Shown one piece after another: positions 25,440-39,557 of a stretch of DNA of 64,000 bases (position 1 is its first letter; every line of letters begins with the position of its first letter). The DNA lies in assembly GCA_023954475.1 (NCBI GenBank), contig JAMLHW010000001.1, positions 186,001 through 250,000 of the forward strand. Direction: 5' to 3'. The notes below the pieces were generated by a model that made no database searches, was not told the origin of the DNA, and saw only the letters and a program-made list of their open reading frames with translations. Source of the stretch: Anaerolineae bacterium. GTDB lineage: Bacteria; Chloroflexota; Anaerolineae; Promineifilales; Promineifilaceae. A program made the position numbers and the translations under genes.

Positions 25440-26166
25440 TAACGGACGCCCTCTTCTGGAAATACAAGATGTCTATTCCGGCTACCGCACCGATTTCGAC
25501 ATTCTCAAAGGGGTCAACATTCACGTCAAGCCCGGCGAAATTGTCTGCGTCATTGGTCCCAACGGCGCCGGTAAATCGACCGTATTCAAGGCGCTCTACG
25601 GTTTTATTACAGTGCGTCAGGGTCGCGTGCTGTTTGACGACCGCGACATTACCAATATTCGGCCACAAGATGCACTCAAATCGGGCATCACCATTGTCCC
25701 ACAATTGCGCAGTGTCTTTCCGCAAATGACTGTGAAAGAGAACCTCGAAATGGGCATGTATCTCGAACGAGATAAAAAACGGATTAATCGTCAAATCGAC
25801 TACATTTTCGACTTATTCCCGCGTTTAGCAGAGCGCGCCAAACAGAAAGTGGGTACAATGAGTGGCGGTGAACAACGCATGCTCGAAATCGGCCGAGCGT
25901 TAATGTGGGAACCCAAACTGGTATTGATGGATGAACCATCCGCCGGTTTGGCCCCGCTTATCACCAAGTCGATTTTCCGGGGCATCAAACAGCTCAACCA
26001 GCAAATCGGTTTGACCGTGTTGATGATTGAGCAAAACGCCCGGCAGGGTCTGGAGATCAGCGACCGCGGTTATGTGCTTGAACTCGGCCGAAACAGCTAC
26101 GAAGGCACCGGCCAGGAACTGCTCCACAACAGCGAAGTGCGGCGCGCGTTTTTAGGAGGCCACTGA
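25423..26166 (+). CDS. livF: ABC transporter ATP-binding protein LivF
   Basis: 247 aa from ATG 25423; ATG 25429 is equally possible. The start lies inside the end of livG. Walker A GPNGAGKSTVF, GSVFPQMTVKENLEMG-type Q-loop region (RSVFPQMTVKENLEMGMY), signature MSGGEQRMLEIGRAL, Walker B LVLMDEPSAGLAP, MIEQNAR. Completes the importer with LivK, H, M and G. Confidence 0.96.
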   Translation: MTMDSNNGRPLLEIQDVYSGYRTDFDILKGVNIHVKPGEIVCVIGPNGAGKSTVFKALYGFITVRQGRVLFDDRDITNIRPQDALKSGITIVPQLRSVFPQMTVKENLEMGMYLERDKKRINRQIDYIFDLFPRLAERAKQKVGTMSGGEQRMLEIGRALMWEPKLVLMDEPSAGLAPLITKSIFRGIKQLNQQIGLTVLMIEQNARQGLEISDRGYVLELGRNSYEGTGQELLHNSEVRRAFLGGH

Positions 26167-26211
26167 GCAACAACTGGTAGCTCATAGCTAACAGCTAAAC
26201 AGAGGGACACA

Positions 26212-26661
26212 ATGAAGCATTTACTCGTCAAAGATTGGATGGAAACAGACGTTATTTCCGCTTCTCCCAAATTGGGGATGCTGAAAGCGCACAAACTCAT
26301 GCGCGAACATAAAATTCGCCGTCTACCGGTGATAAAATCGGATGGCACGTTGATCGGCATTGTCACACGCAGCGATATCCGTCGCGCTGAACCATCTGAA
26401 GCGACCACGCTCAATGTATGGGAAATGAACTACTTGCTCGCTGAACTGAAGCTCAGTGACATCATGACCAAAAACCCGATCACGATTCATGCGGAGGACA
26501 CGATCAAAACGGCTGCCATTCGTCTGCATGAGAACAAGATTGGCGCTTTGCCCGTGGTCGATGGCGACAATCACCTCGTCGGCATTATTACAGAGTCTGA
26601 CATCTTCCGCGTTTTGATCAATTGGTTTAACCAGGAAACCGGCGAAACCGATACCGAATAG
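26212..26661 (+). CDS. two-CBS-domain protein
   Basis: 149 aa made of two CBS motifs: VKDWMETDVISASPKLGMLK with HKIRRLPVIKSDGTLIGIVT, and LSDIMTKNPITIHAEDTIKT with NKIGALPVVDGDNHLVGIIT. CBS pairs bind adenosine nucleotides and act as energy or second-messenger sensors. It lies 45 bp after livF on the same strand, so it may tune the transporter, but no direct link is shown. Confidence 0.93.
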   Translation: MKHLLVKDWMETDVISASPKLGMLKAHKLMREHKIRRLPVIKSDGTLIGIVTRSDIRRAEPSEATTLNVWEMNYLLAELKLSDIMTKNPITIHAEDTIKTAAIRLHENKIGALPVVDGDNHLVGIITESDIFRVLINWFNQETGETDTE

Positions 26662-26736
26662 AATAGTTCAACTTGCAATTTCACTTGATCAGGTTATTAG
26701 TTATTGCGTAACCGGTAACTGATAACCATCTCCTTT

Positions 26737-27981
26737 ATGCGACACCCGCGCATATTCTACGGCTGGGTCATTGTCGCAGTCAGTGCCCTCACTCTTTTCG
26801 TCGCCTTTGGCGTCCGCCTCACGTTTCCCGTCTTTTTTGTTGCGCTCATTGATGAGTTTGGTTGGTCACGCGCCGATACGTCGCTGATCTTCTCGACCAG
26901 CATGATCGTGTTTGCGTTGTTTTCAACGTTGGCCGGTCTGGCGCTGGATCGCTGGGGACCGCGCATTGCGTTTGGCGTGGGCATGGCCATTCTGGCGATT
27001 GGCCTGGTGCTGTGTAGTCTGATCGAGACGCTGCCGCAACTGGCCGTAGCCTATGGTGTGGTGGCAGGTGGTGGCCTGACAATTCTGGGGCTGGGCACGC
27101 AGGCGGGCTTGATTGCGCGTTGGTTCCGGCGGCGGTTGGGCATCGCCATCGGCATTGCGTTTGCGGGAACGGGGATTGGGGGCCTGATCATGGCACCGAC
27201 GGTTGAAGCCATTATCGGCCGAACAGATTGGCGCGATGCCTACCTCGTCCTGGCTGCGCTCGCGGCGGTCATGATCATTCCCATCATCGTCTTTCTACGT
27301 CTTTCTCCCGCACAAAAAGGGCTGTTTCCTGACGGTGATGCAGAACCGCCTCAAGTCGGGGGAACCGGCAAGTCCCGTTGGGACGGTGACGCCTGGCCGT
27401 TGCGTCGCGTGCTGCGTACGGCATCGTTCTGGCTGGTCATTGTGTCGGCGTTAGGTGCAATTGGGCCGGTGCGCCTGCTGACGGTGCATCAACTGGCGAT
27501 CATGGATGACGCCGGTGTGCCGACTGCGACGGGCGCTTTGATCATCGGCCTGGGTGGTTTGACGGTGGCGATGGCGTTTGTACTGTCGGGTTGGTTGAGT
27601 GACAAAATCGGCCGAATTGCTGTTTTCACGGCCGGCGGCATTTGCTTGCTTGGTGCGTATGTGCTGATGGGAACGTTATCGGCCGAAAGTGCAACGATTC
27701 AGTTGATCGCCTACGCCATTTTGCTTGGCTTGGCCGAAGGGTCGCGCTCGTCGCTGGTCACATCGGTCGCCGCCGATCTATTTCCCGGCAACACAATCGG
27801 CGCGATCAACGGCATGGTCGGCTCCGGCTTTGCGATTGGGGCGGCGTTTTTACCGTGGTACGGTGGCGTTGTTTACGATAATTCGGGATCGTATCGCACG
27901 GCGTTCATCATTGCCTGTGGCATTGTCGTGATATCGATAACTGGATTATGGCTGGCGCGGCGACTGGCACCAGAGCCGTAA
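26737..27981 (+). CDS. major facilitator superfamily transporter
   Basis: 414 aa with about 12 membrane segments. RIFYGWVIVAVSALTLFVAF at the N terminus, DEFGWSRADTSLIFS, LDRWGPRIAFG (motif A-like) and WLSDKIGRIAVF place it in the oxalate/formate antiporter-like and monocarboxylate-type branch of MFS. The substrate cannot be inferred. It converges with glnN; a hairpin terminator lies between. Confidence 0.9.
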   Translation: MRHPRIFYGWVIVAVSALTLFVAFGVRLTFPVFFVALIDEFGWSRADTSLIFSTSMIVFALFSTLAGLALDRWGPRIAFGVGMAILAIGLVLCSLIETLPQLAVAYGVVAGGGLTILGLGTQAGLIARWFRRRLGIAIGIAFAGTGIGGLIMAPTVEAIIGRTDWRDAYLVLAALAAVMIIPIIVFLRLSPAQKGLFPDGDAEPPQVGGTGKSRWDGDAWPLRRVLRTASFWLVIVSALGAIGPVRLLTVHQLAIMDDAGVPTATGALIIGLGGLTVAMAFVLSGWLSDKIGRIAVFTAGGICLLGAYVLMGTLSAESATIQLIAYAILLGLAEGSRSSLVTSVAADLFPGNTIGAINGMVGSGFAIGAAFLPWYGGVVYDNSGSYRTAFIIACGIVVISITGLWLARRLAPEP

Positions 27982-28000
27982 CACCGGCCGTCTGCGAACA

Positions 28001-28034
28001 AAAAGCGGCCAGTCCTCAACAAAGGACTGACCGC
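28001..28034 (-). terminator. terminator behind glnN
   Basis: GCGGTCAGTCCT / AGGACTGGCCGC on the minus strand (one mismatch), loop TTGTTG, followed by TTTTTG. It ends glnN transcripts and also lies at the end of the converging MFS gene. Confidence 0.7.
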
Positions 28035-28061
28035 AGTAAGCTAATCGCTGATAGCTAAAAG

Positions 28062-30239
28062 CTACTTAATGTACAGCATCTCCTGGTAATTGGGCAGCGG
28101 CCACATATCGTCAGCGACCAGCGCTTCCAGTGAGTCGGTAGCCCGACGCACCGCGCCCATCAGTGGACGCAATGTGCCGCAGGCGTATTGTGCTTCAGCG
28201 AGCAGGTCAGCATCGCCGTGATCGTGCTCAAGTGCAGCAGATAATGCTTCGATGGCGGCGCGCAAATCCGTGGCCAGACCGAGTACCATTTCCAATTCGG
28301 CCGAATCGCCATCCATACCGGCCGCTTTCACAGCCGCCACGGCATTTGCCAATTCGGTGACATAGCGCATGGCGGTCGGATAGATCATCGTTCGGCCGAT
28401 TTTCACCATCAACCGCGCTTCTACATCAATCGCCATCACGTATTGTTCCAGCTTGACATCGCGGCGGCTCAATGTTTCACGCTCTGACAACACACCGTAT
28501 TTGCTGAACAGATCGATAACTTCCGGCGTGCCAAATACGGGCAGTGCGTCAGCAGCCGTGCGCAGATTGGGCAGGCCGCGCTCGAATTCAGCTTCCCTGT
28601 GCCAGGCTTCAGAATAGCCGTCTCCGTTGAAGATGATACGACCATGCTCGTTGATGATTTCGCGCAGCAGCGTTTTAACGGCTGTGCTGAAATCGGTATC
28701 GGCCGATTCCAGCGCGGTGGCAATATAGTCCAGCGACTCGGCCAGGATCGTGTTCCAGACCATCAGCGGCCCGGCAATCGACTGCCCCGAACCGACGGCA
28801 CGAAACTCAAACTTGTTGCCGGTGAACGCTACCGGGCTGGTGCGATTGCGGTCTCCCGAATGCATCGGCAGCGGTGGCAGTACATCAACGCCCAGATTCA
28901 GGATACCCCTGTCTTTCGATGTTTTAGCATCCCCCAATGTCCGGATCTGCTCAAAGACATCGGTTAACTGTTCGCCGAGGAATATCGACATGATTGCCGG
29001 TGGTGCTTCGTTTGCTCCCAGACGATGGTCGTTGCTCGCCGACGCGACCGCAGCGCGCAGCAATGGCGCGTATAAATCCACTGCCCGAATCACAGCCGCG
29101 CAGAAGACGAGAAAACGGACATTATCGTGTGGATTGTCACCCGGGTCGAGCAGGTTACCGACACCGGGCCCACCCAACGAGAAGTTCAAATGCTTACCGG
29201 ATCCATTGACACCGGCGAACGGTTTTTCGTGCAAAATAACCGTCATGCCGTACTTTTCGGCAACGCGCTTGAGCGTGACCATCATCAATTGCTGATGGTC
29301 GGTGGCGACGTTGCCGTTCTCGTAAATCGGCGCGATTTCGTACTGACCCGGCGCGACCTCATTGTGGCGCGTTTTGACCGGCACGCCCAGCTTAAACAGT
29401 TCACGCTCTGCTTCGAGCATAAAGCCGAGCACGCGTTCGGGGATTGCACCAAAATAATGGTCATCAAACTGTTGTCCCTTGGCCGGAGGTGCGCCAAACA
29501 AAGTGCGTCCGGCAGTCATCAGATCTGGACGAGCGTAAAAAAAGTTCTGATCAACGAGGAAGTATTCCTGCTCGGCTCCGGCTGTGGAGCTAATCACATC
29601 GACTTCTTCGCCAAACAGTTTCAGGACACGCTTGGCGTGTTTGTTCAATGCCTGTTGTGAACGCAGCAGCGGTGTTTTCTTGTCCAGCGCTTCGCCTGTC
29701 CACGACACAAATGCGGTCGGAATGCAGAGCGTCGTGCCGTTCGGGTTTTCCATGATGTAGGCCGGGCTGGTGACATCCCATGCGGTATAGCCGCGTGCCT
29801 CAAAAGTCGGCCGAATGCCACCTGTCGGGAAACTGGACCCGTCTGGCTCACCCTGAATCAACTGTTCGCCGGTAAATTCTGCCAGCGCTTTGCCGTCACC
29901 GTTGGGGCTGAGAAAGCTGTCGTGCTTTTCAGCGGTGAGGCCGGTCAGCGGGAAGAAAACGTGGGCGTAATGGGTAGCTCCCTTTTCAATCGCCCAATCT
30001 TTCATGGCGACGGCGACCACATCGGCGACGCCCGAATCGAGTTGTTCACCTTTCTGGATGGTGCGCATCAGCGATTTGTAGACGCTTTTGGGCAGGCGCT
30101 TTTTCATCGTCGCAGCGTCAAAGACGTTGGCGTTGAAAAGCTCTGCCGTCGGCGTCTCGAAAAAGCTCATCTGCGGGGCTAACGGTTTGTAATTGACGAC
30201 GGCGGCGGTTGCCTTTAGTCGTGCTTCATTTCCACTCAT
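28062..30239 (-). CDS. glnN: glutamine synthetase type III
   Basis: 725 aa, the usual length of GSIII (about 700-730), with AAGGAG upstream of the ATG. Motifs: [17 protein letters not shown] at the N terminus, [60 protein letters not shown] and [19 protein letters not shown]. It makes glutamine from glutamate, ammonium and ATP. It lies in an ammonium-assimilation block with amt and gltBD, so it is probably the main GS of this organism or one of several. It is followed by a terminator. Confidence 0.96.
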   Translation of the reverse strand: MSGNEARLKATAAVVNYKPLAPQMSFFETPTAELFNANVFDAATMKKRLPKSVYKSLMRTIQKGEQLDSGVADVVAVAMKDWAIEKGATHYAHVFFPLTGLTAEKHDSFLSPNGDGKALAEFTGEQLIQGEPDGSSFPTGGIRPTFEARGYTAWDVTSPAYIMENPNGTTLCIPTAFVSWTGEALDKKTPLLRSQQALNKHAKRVLKLFGEEVDVISSTAGAEQEYFLVDQNFFYARPDLMTAGRTLFGAPPAKGQQFDDHYFGAIPERVLGFMLEAERELFKLGVPVKTRHNEVAPGQYEIAPIYENGNVATDHQQLMMVTLKRVAEKYGMTVILHEKPFAGVNGSGKHLNFSLGGPGVGNLLDPGDNPHDNVRFLVFCAAVIRAVDLYAPLLRAAVASASNDHRLGANEAPPAIMSIFLGEQLTDVFEQIRTLGDAKTSKDRGILNLGVDVLPPLPMHSGDRNRTSPVAFTGNKFEFRAVGSGQSIAGPLMVWNTILAESLDYIATALESADTDFSTAVKTLLREIINEHGRIIFNGDGYSEAWHREAEFERGLPNLRTAADALPVFGTPEVIDLFSKYGVLSERETLSRRDVKLEQYVMAIDVEARLMVKIGRTMIYPTAMRYVTELANAVAAVKAAGMDGDSAELEMVLGLATDLRAAIEALSAALEHDHGDADLLAEAQYACGTLRPLMGAVRRATDSLEALVADDMWPLPNYQEMLYIK

Positions 30240-30433
30240 TGGTCGTTTCTCCTTAATTCAACTTGGGGTATCATAGAGTTCGGCTGCGGATTGTCGGCTG
30301 CGCCTGGGAAACGTGTGGCCGGTAATCTGCGGTCTCTTTTTGTGGGAGACAGGAAGATTTGGTCATTGGGAGTTGCCGGCGAACTGCATAATTTCGCTCG
30401 TTTCATCAATCTTCGTGTCTTCCGATCTCTTTG

Positions 30434-31375
30434 CTAGATTCCCCTTCGCACAAAGTTCCTGGTGATTGATGTCTTGACGTTCTCCAGTGTGGTACCGAGG
30501 TAAAGGTTATAGCGATTTTCGTCGACGCGTTTTTCGGCAGCAATGTAGAGGCCGTCCGGTGCTGTGTAGACAGGCAGTGTGATGCTGCTGATAGTGATCT
30601 CGGCCGATTCTGATCCCAAATACGCCTGTAACTCAGCCCATGTCTCCGCAAAGATGCGGTCGATACGCAAATCGTAGGACGCGTTAAGCCGTTTGTCGTC
30701 GATCAGCGCTGCGGCAACGATGTCGCGCAATGCCAGAATGCCGAGCGCAGCATCGTAAGGTGCTGCGCGGCGGGCGCTGGCAGCATAAGTGTAGACAGTG
30801 GCCTGATTGGTTTTAGTTTCGGCCGAAAAGAAAACCGGTGCCCAGAAATCCGTCTGCCCCTCAATCCGTTTCTTCAAATAGAAAAGCGGGCGAATCATCT
30901 CCAGCGTTGTCGTATCAACACCACGTACGTGCAACTTGTCATCCTGACTGCCGTTACCGAGAATACCAATTGTGTTCAGATAATCAGTCAGATATTCACG
31001 CACCTTAGCCAATTCAACGTGGCGGAACTGCGGCCCGCCCGGAGTCGTTGCAAACACTTCGTGGCCGATAGTGTAAACCGGAAAATGATAACCGGCACTG
31101 CGGGCGACAAAAACGTAGCTCGGAAAACGTGCCGTACTGATCAAACTGGGAAGCAAATGTCCCAGCTTGGCGGCAACCAGTTCCGGTTTGTCCCCTTCCA
31201 CACGGAATCCGCATGGCTCAGCATAGTACAATTTGCTCTGTCCTAGAAATTCGACATGCATCGGCACCTTAAAAGTCGTTCCGGCATCAATCGTCGCCGT
31301 CACAATTTCAGTCAAAGCCGTGTAAGGTACTGTTGTTGCGCCGTCGCCTGTATTTTTCTCAAGTGTGATCTTCAT
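30434..31375 (-). CDS. protein of unknown function between glnN and amt
   Basis: 313 aa from ATG 31375, with AGGGA six bases upstream; a TTG at 31399 would give a longer form. No signal peptide, membrane segment or known motif was found. The sequence is mixed alpha/beta with segments such as VPMHVEFLGQSKLYYAEPCG, FPSYVFVARSAGYHFPVY and LGTTLENVKTSITRNFVRRG. It is on the same strand as amt (upstream) and glnN (downstream), so a nitrogen-related role is a reasonable guess and nothing more. A REP-like hairpin at 31403 separates it from amt. Confidence 0.75.
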   Translation of the reverse strand: MKITLEKNTGDGATTVPYTALTEIVTATIDAGTTFKVPMHVEFLGQSKLYYAEPCGFRVEGDKPELVAAKLGHLLPSLISTARFPSYVFVARSAGYHFPVYTIGHEVFATTPGGPQFRHVELAKVREYLTDYLNTIGILGNGSQDDKLHVRGVDTTTLEMIRPLFYLKKRIEGQTDFWAPVFFSAETKTNQATVYTYAASARRAAPYDAALGILALRDIVAAALIDDKRLNASYDLRIDRIFAETWAELQAYLGSESAEITISSITLPVYTAPDGLYIAAEKRVDENRYNLYLGTTLENVKTSITRNFVRRGI

Positions 31376-31402
31376 GTTGATCCCTGTTTGCGTTGACAAG
31401 TG

Positions 31403-31428
31403 TAGGGGCTTGACGCATCAAGCCCCAC
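31403..31428. repeat. REP-type hairpin
   Basis: GGGGCTTGA (31405-31413) and TCAAGCCCC (31418-31426), a 9-bp perfect stem preceded by GTA. The GTAGGGGC head matches the REP family at 8786 and 9106. It lies 9 bp behind the amt stop and may act as an end-of-transcript hairpin. Confidence 0.65.
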
Positions 31429-31436
31429 CCATGTCG

Positions 31437-32840
31437 TTAATCACCAACTTGCGGTATGATGTCGCTTGCTGCCGGGCCGAATTCGGGATAGCTGGTCGTG
31501 AAATGCTCGGAAATATCCAGTCCTTCCAGCTCTTCTTTTGGCGACACGCGAATGCCGATTGTGCGTTTCATGATGTAAAACAAAATACCCATAGTGACAA
31601 ACGCCCACGCTGCCACAGAGATAGTGCCGACTGCCTGGACGCCAAATTGTGCCAACCCGCCGCCGTAAAACAGGCCATTGATTGAACCCATGTCGGTAAA
31701 TTCACCGACCGCAGCAGATGCAAATAAACCGACGGCCAGTGTGCCCCATACACCATTGAGGCCGTGGACGGCAACCGCGCCGACCGGATCGTCAACTTTA
31801 AAGACACGTTCGACCAGGCTGATGCCGAAAATCAGGACCGGCCCGGCGATCAAACCGATGGCGATAGCCCCAACCGGGGTCACGCTCGCTGTGCCGGCTG
31901 TGATGGCGACCAGACCGGCAAGAGCGCCATTGAGTGCCATTTCTGTTGACGGATGGCCTTCCTTAACCCAGTAGACGATCAAAGCTGAAACTGTGCCGGC
32001 TGCGGCAGACAAGGTTGTTGTAACAGCAATGTAAGCGATGCCGGGGTTCATGCCCGAGAGCGTGCTGCCGGAGTTAAACCCGAACCAGCCCATCCACAGA
32101 ATAAACACACCCAGAGCGGCCAACGTCAAGCTATGGCCGGGAATGGCATTGCTGGAGCCGTCTTTGTTGAATTTGCCGATACGCGGACCCAGAATCCACG
32201 CTGCGGCGAGGGCTGCGAATCCACCAACTGCATGAACAATGGTCGATCCGGCGAAATCGATAAAGCCTAGTTCGGACAACCAGCCGCCACCCCACATCCA
32301 GTGACCTGAAATCGGGTAAATGAATGCGGTCATGATCACGCTGTAAACGAGATAGGATTTGAATTTAAGTCGTTCTGCAACAGCGCCGGAGACGATTGTG
32401 GCAGCTGCGGCGGCAAACATGAGCTGGAACAGAAAATCTACCCAATCGTACGCGGCATCCGGCGTAATGGCGATGTCCGACAGGAAGAAGTTGCTTGTAC
32501 CGATGAAACCACCGGCCGAATCGCCATACATCAGGCCAAATCCGATGGCGAAAAAGACGATTGTGCCGACGGCGAAGTCGAGCAGGTTTTTCATGAGCAG
32601 ATTAGCAGCGTTTTTGGAACGGCTGAAGCCACTTTCGACCATGGCAAATCCAGCCTGCATCCAGAAAACGAGAAATGCGCCGATAAACAACCAAATTACA
32701 TCCAGTTGAATGACAATTTCGCCAGTGGAGGGGCCATCCTCCTGCGCGAAGGCTTTACCGCCCGTGATGGCTAACAATATGAGGAAACCGGCGACGACGA
32801 CGGACAGTCTTTTGACCAGTGTGAAAGATAAACGCTTCAT
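31437..32840 (-). CDS. amt: ammonium transporter Amt
   Basis: 467 aa from ATG 32840, with AAGGAG upstream; the in-frame extension to 32984 runs through a terminator hairpin and is rejected. The N terminus is a signal-peptide-like segment (SVVVAGFLILLAITGGKAFA), as in Amt proteins with cleaved leaders. The pore signatures are FWMQAGFAMVESGFSRSKNA, FAATAATIVSGAVAERL-like (AAAAATIVSGAVAERLKF), HAVGGFAALAAAWILGPR, WFGFNSGSTL and VAVHGLNGVWGTLAVGLF. It moves NH4+/NH3 for GS-GOGAT. No PII gene follows. A leader terminator suggests attenuation control. Confidence 0.95.
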   Translation of the reverse strand: MKRLSFTLVKRLSVVVAGFLILLAITGGKAFAQEDGPSTGEIVIQLDVIWLFIGAFLVFWMQAGFAMVESGFSRSKNAANLLMKNLLDFAVGTIVFFAIGFGLMYGDSAGGFIGTSNFFLSDIAITPDAAYDWVDFLFQLMFAAAAATIVSGAVAERLKFKSYLVYSVIMTAFIYPISGHWMWGGGWLSELGFIDFAGSTIVHAVGGFAALAAAWILGPRIGKFNKDGSSNAIPGHSLTLAALGVFILWMGWFGFNSGSTLSGMNPGIAYIAVTTTLSAAAGTVSALIVYWVKEGHPSTEMALNGALAGLVAITAGTASVTPVGAIAIGLIAGPVLIFGISLVERVFKVDDPVGAVAVHGLNGVWGTLAVGLFASAAVGEFTDMGSINGLFYGGGLAQFGVQAVGTISVAAWAFVTMGILFYIMKRTIGIRVSPKEELEGLDISEHFTTSYPEFGPAASDIIPQVGD

Positions 32841-32876
32841 TCTAACTCCTTTCGCTTTCTCTTTGATACGCCAAAC

Positions 32877-32920
32877 AAAAAGGACGCTTACGCTGACGGA
32901 AATCGTCGGCGTAAGCGTCC
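32877..32920 (-). terminator. strong intrinsic terminator in the amt leader (possible attenuator)
   Basis: On the minus strand a 12-bp perfect stem GGACGCTTACGC/GCGTAAGCGTCC plus GACG/CGTC above one mismatch, loop ATTTC, followed at once by TTTTT. It lies about 35 bases upstream of the amt ATG and downstream of the likely amt promoter. A small hairpin (GGAGCA/TGCTCC, 32931-32946) precedes it. There is no upstream minus-strand gene to terminate, so regulated read-through is likely. Confidence 0.7.
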
Positions 32921-32966
32921 TGGCTTCTGCGGAGCACGTTTGCTCCCGGTTTATTTGACTGTCGTC

Positions 32967-32995
32967 ATTGTAAGACGGGCACAATCATACCACAA
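32967..32995 (-). promoter_or_regulatory. putative amt promoter
   Basis: Minus strand TTGTGG (32995-32990), 17 bp, TACAAT (32972-32967). Transcription would begin near 32960 and give a leader of about 120 bases that contains the terminator hairpin. The -35 match is weak. Confidence 0.4.
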
Positions 32996-33302
32996 TACTT
33001 GATACTGCAACAAACTGATCGGTCATATGTTGTGCAAAGTAGCTATAGAGAAACCGTTTGTGAATTGTTACACTAATGATGCGGCCCTGCCAGCGTTGGT
33101 TCGCGCCGCTGTCAGAACTGATGATTGTATTATCTTCCTGGTCACGCTTTACGCATGCATTGCTTCGGCCGAATCTGTTGAACCCGCGTTTCGGCCGAAT
33201 TCCCCTGTCTCATCGAACTGATAGCATCAATACCCTTGGGTAATCCGTCGGTGTGAGGCGTCACTATGTCGCGCACCACATCAGCCCAGAGAGGAGAAGG
33301 TT

Positions 33303-37967
<4,665 letters not shown>

Positions 37968-37970
37968 CCG

Positions 37971-38003
37971 AGAAACCGAGTTTTTTCAAAAAACTCGGTT
38001 TCT
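37971..38003. terminator. AGAAACCGAG-type palindrome between gltB and gltD (copy 4)
   Basis: AGAAACCGAGTTTTTT / AAAAAACTCGGTTTCT, starting 3 bp after the gltB stop. It is identical to copy 2. Being inside a gene pair whose products act together, it probably lowers gltD transcription or stabilises the gltB message rather than ending it fully. Confidence 0.7.
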
Positions 38004-38022
38004 ATGGAGACGGGGGAAGAAA

Positions 38023-39510
38023 ATGCAAAGCAAAGCCACGGGATTTATGCACTACGGACGGGAAGCACCAGCCGCGCGTCCCGCATTGGAACGGATAAAC
38101 GATTGGGATGAACTGTACATCCCGCTGACCGAAACGAAGCTGCGCGAGCAGGGTGCGCGCTGCATGGATTGCGGCATTCCGTTCTGTCACACCGGCCAGA
38201 TTCTCAACCGCATGACGACCGGCTGCCCGATCAACAACTTGATTCCGGAGTGGAACGACCTCGTCTATCGCGGCCTGTGGCGCGAAGCGTACGAGCGACT
38301 GAGCAAGACCAATAACTTCCCCGAATTCACCGGTCGCGCCTGCCCGGCGCCGTGCGAAGGATCGTGCGTGCTCGGCATCAACGAGTCGCCGGTGACGATC
38401 AAGAGCATCGAAAACGCCATCATCGAAAAAGCATTCGCCGAAGGGTGGGTGACGCCTAATTTCCCCGATTCGCGCACAGGTAAGAAAGTCGCCATTATCG
38501 GCTCCGGTCCGGCGGGATTGGCGTGTGCCGACCAGCTCAACCGCGTCGGCCATTCCGTCACCGTCTATGAACGCGCGGACCGCATCGGCGGCTTACTGAT
38601 TTATGGCATTCCCAACATGAAGCTCGACAAACAGGTGGTGCAGCGCCGTCTCGACGTGCTCGCAGCGGCGGGTATCACGTTTGTCACCAACTGTACCGTC
38701 GGCATGGACATAACGGCACAGGCATTGCGCGAGCAGTACGACGCCGTCGTGCTGGCGACCGGCGCGACGAAGCCGCGCGATCTGCCGATTCCGGGCCGTG
38801 AACTGAACGGTATCCATTTTGCGATGGAATTTCTGCAAGCGAACACGAAAAGCCTGCTCGATTCGGGATTGACGGACGGCAAGTACATCAGCGCGCAGGA
38901 CAAGCACGTCATCGTCATCGGTGGTGGCGATACGGGGACAGACTGCGTTGGCACCTCCTTGCGCCACGGCGCGACGTCGATCACGCAGTTCGAGATCATG
39001 CCGCAGCCGCCGCTGGCGCGTGCCGCCGACAATCCGTGGCCGGAATGGCCGCGCGTCTATCTGCTGGATTACGGTCAGAAGGAAGTCAAGGAGAAATTCG
39101 GCCGAGATCCGCGCCGTTACTGCACGATGACGAAGCATTTCACAGGGGATGCCAACGGCCATGTGACCAGTCTGACGACGGTCGATGTGGAGTGGGTGCC
39201 GGCCAATGGCCGCGGGCCGCAGTTGCGTGAGGTGCCGGGGTCGGAGCGGGAGTTTTCGGCCGAACTCGTCCTGCTGGCGATGGGTTTTCTTGGACCGGAG
39301 CAGCCGCTGATCGAGCAATTGGCGCTGGCAACCGATGCGCGCTCAAATATCAAAGCCGCACCGGGCGAGTATGCGACCAGCGTCGAAGGCGTATTTGCGG
39401 CTGGCGATGCGCGCCGGGGACAGAGCCTGGTTGTGTGGGCGATTCACGAAGGGCGTGGGGCTGCTCGATCGGCCGATGCCTGGCTCATGGGCGAAACCGA
39501 TTTGCCGTAG
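38023..39510 (+). CDS. gltD: glutamate synthase small subunit
   Basis: 495 aa with a GGGGGAAG ribosome site. N-terminal iron-sulfur domain [22 protein letters not shown] and [13 protein letters not shown] site [24 protein letters not shown] site [21 protein letters not shown]-terminal [19 protein letters not shown]. It passes electrons from NADPH to GltB. The normal partner of the gene upstream. Converges with the pentapeptide gene; no clear terminator is seen in the 47-bp gap. Confidence 0.97.
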   Translation: MQSKATGFMHYGREAPAARPALERINDWDELYIPLTETKLREQGARCMDCGIPFCHTGQILNRMTTGCPINNLIPEWNDLVYRGLWREAYERLSKTNNFPEFTGRACPAPCEGSCVLGINESPVTIKSIENAIIEKAFAEGWVTPNFPDSRTGKKVAIIGSGPAGLACADQLNRVGHSVTVYERADRIGGLLIYGIPNMKLDKQVVQRRLDVLAAAGITFVTNCTVGMDITAQALREQYDAVVLATGATKPRDLPIPGRELNGIHFAMEFLQANTKSLLDSGLTDGKYISAQDKHVIVIGGGDTGTDCVGTSLRHGATSITQFEIMPQPPLARAADNPWPEWPRVYLLDYGQKEVKEKFGRDPRRYCTMTKHFTGDANGHVTSLTTVDVEWVPANGRGPQLREVPGSEREFSAELVLLAMGFLGPEQPLIEQLALATDARSNIKAAPGEYATSVEGVFAAGDARRGQSLVVWAIHEGRGAARSADAWLMGETDLP

Positions 39511-39557
39511 AGTGCAGATTCTTCTTTATGCGATCAAAAATGCTCGGCGACCAAAAT

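Larger units (their letters stand above)
32841..33302. other. divergent regulatory gap between amt and gltB
   Basis: 462 bp with no supported gene. Contents: the amt leader terminator, the amt promoter and, on the gltB side, two TTCGGCCGAA palindromes 26 bp apart (33164 and 33190). The gltB GTG start has GAGAGGAG upstream. No clear NtrC or GlnR site was recognised. Confidence 0.6.

Noticed and set aside
31060-31100. Near matches such as GTGGCCGA, GCGGCCGA or TCGGCCGT as members of the palindrome family
   Set aside because: They lack the 8-base core and are not more frequent than expected by eye, so they were left out of the counts.
32841-32984. Upstream extension of Amt by 48 residues
   Set aside because: It would need translation through the leader terminator. 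ATG 32840 has an AAGGAG site and is followed by a signal-peptide-like segment, as expected for Amt.
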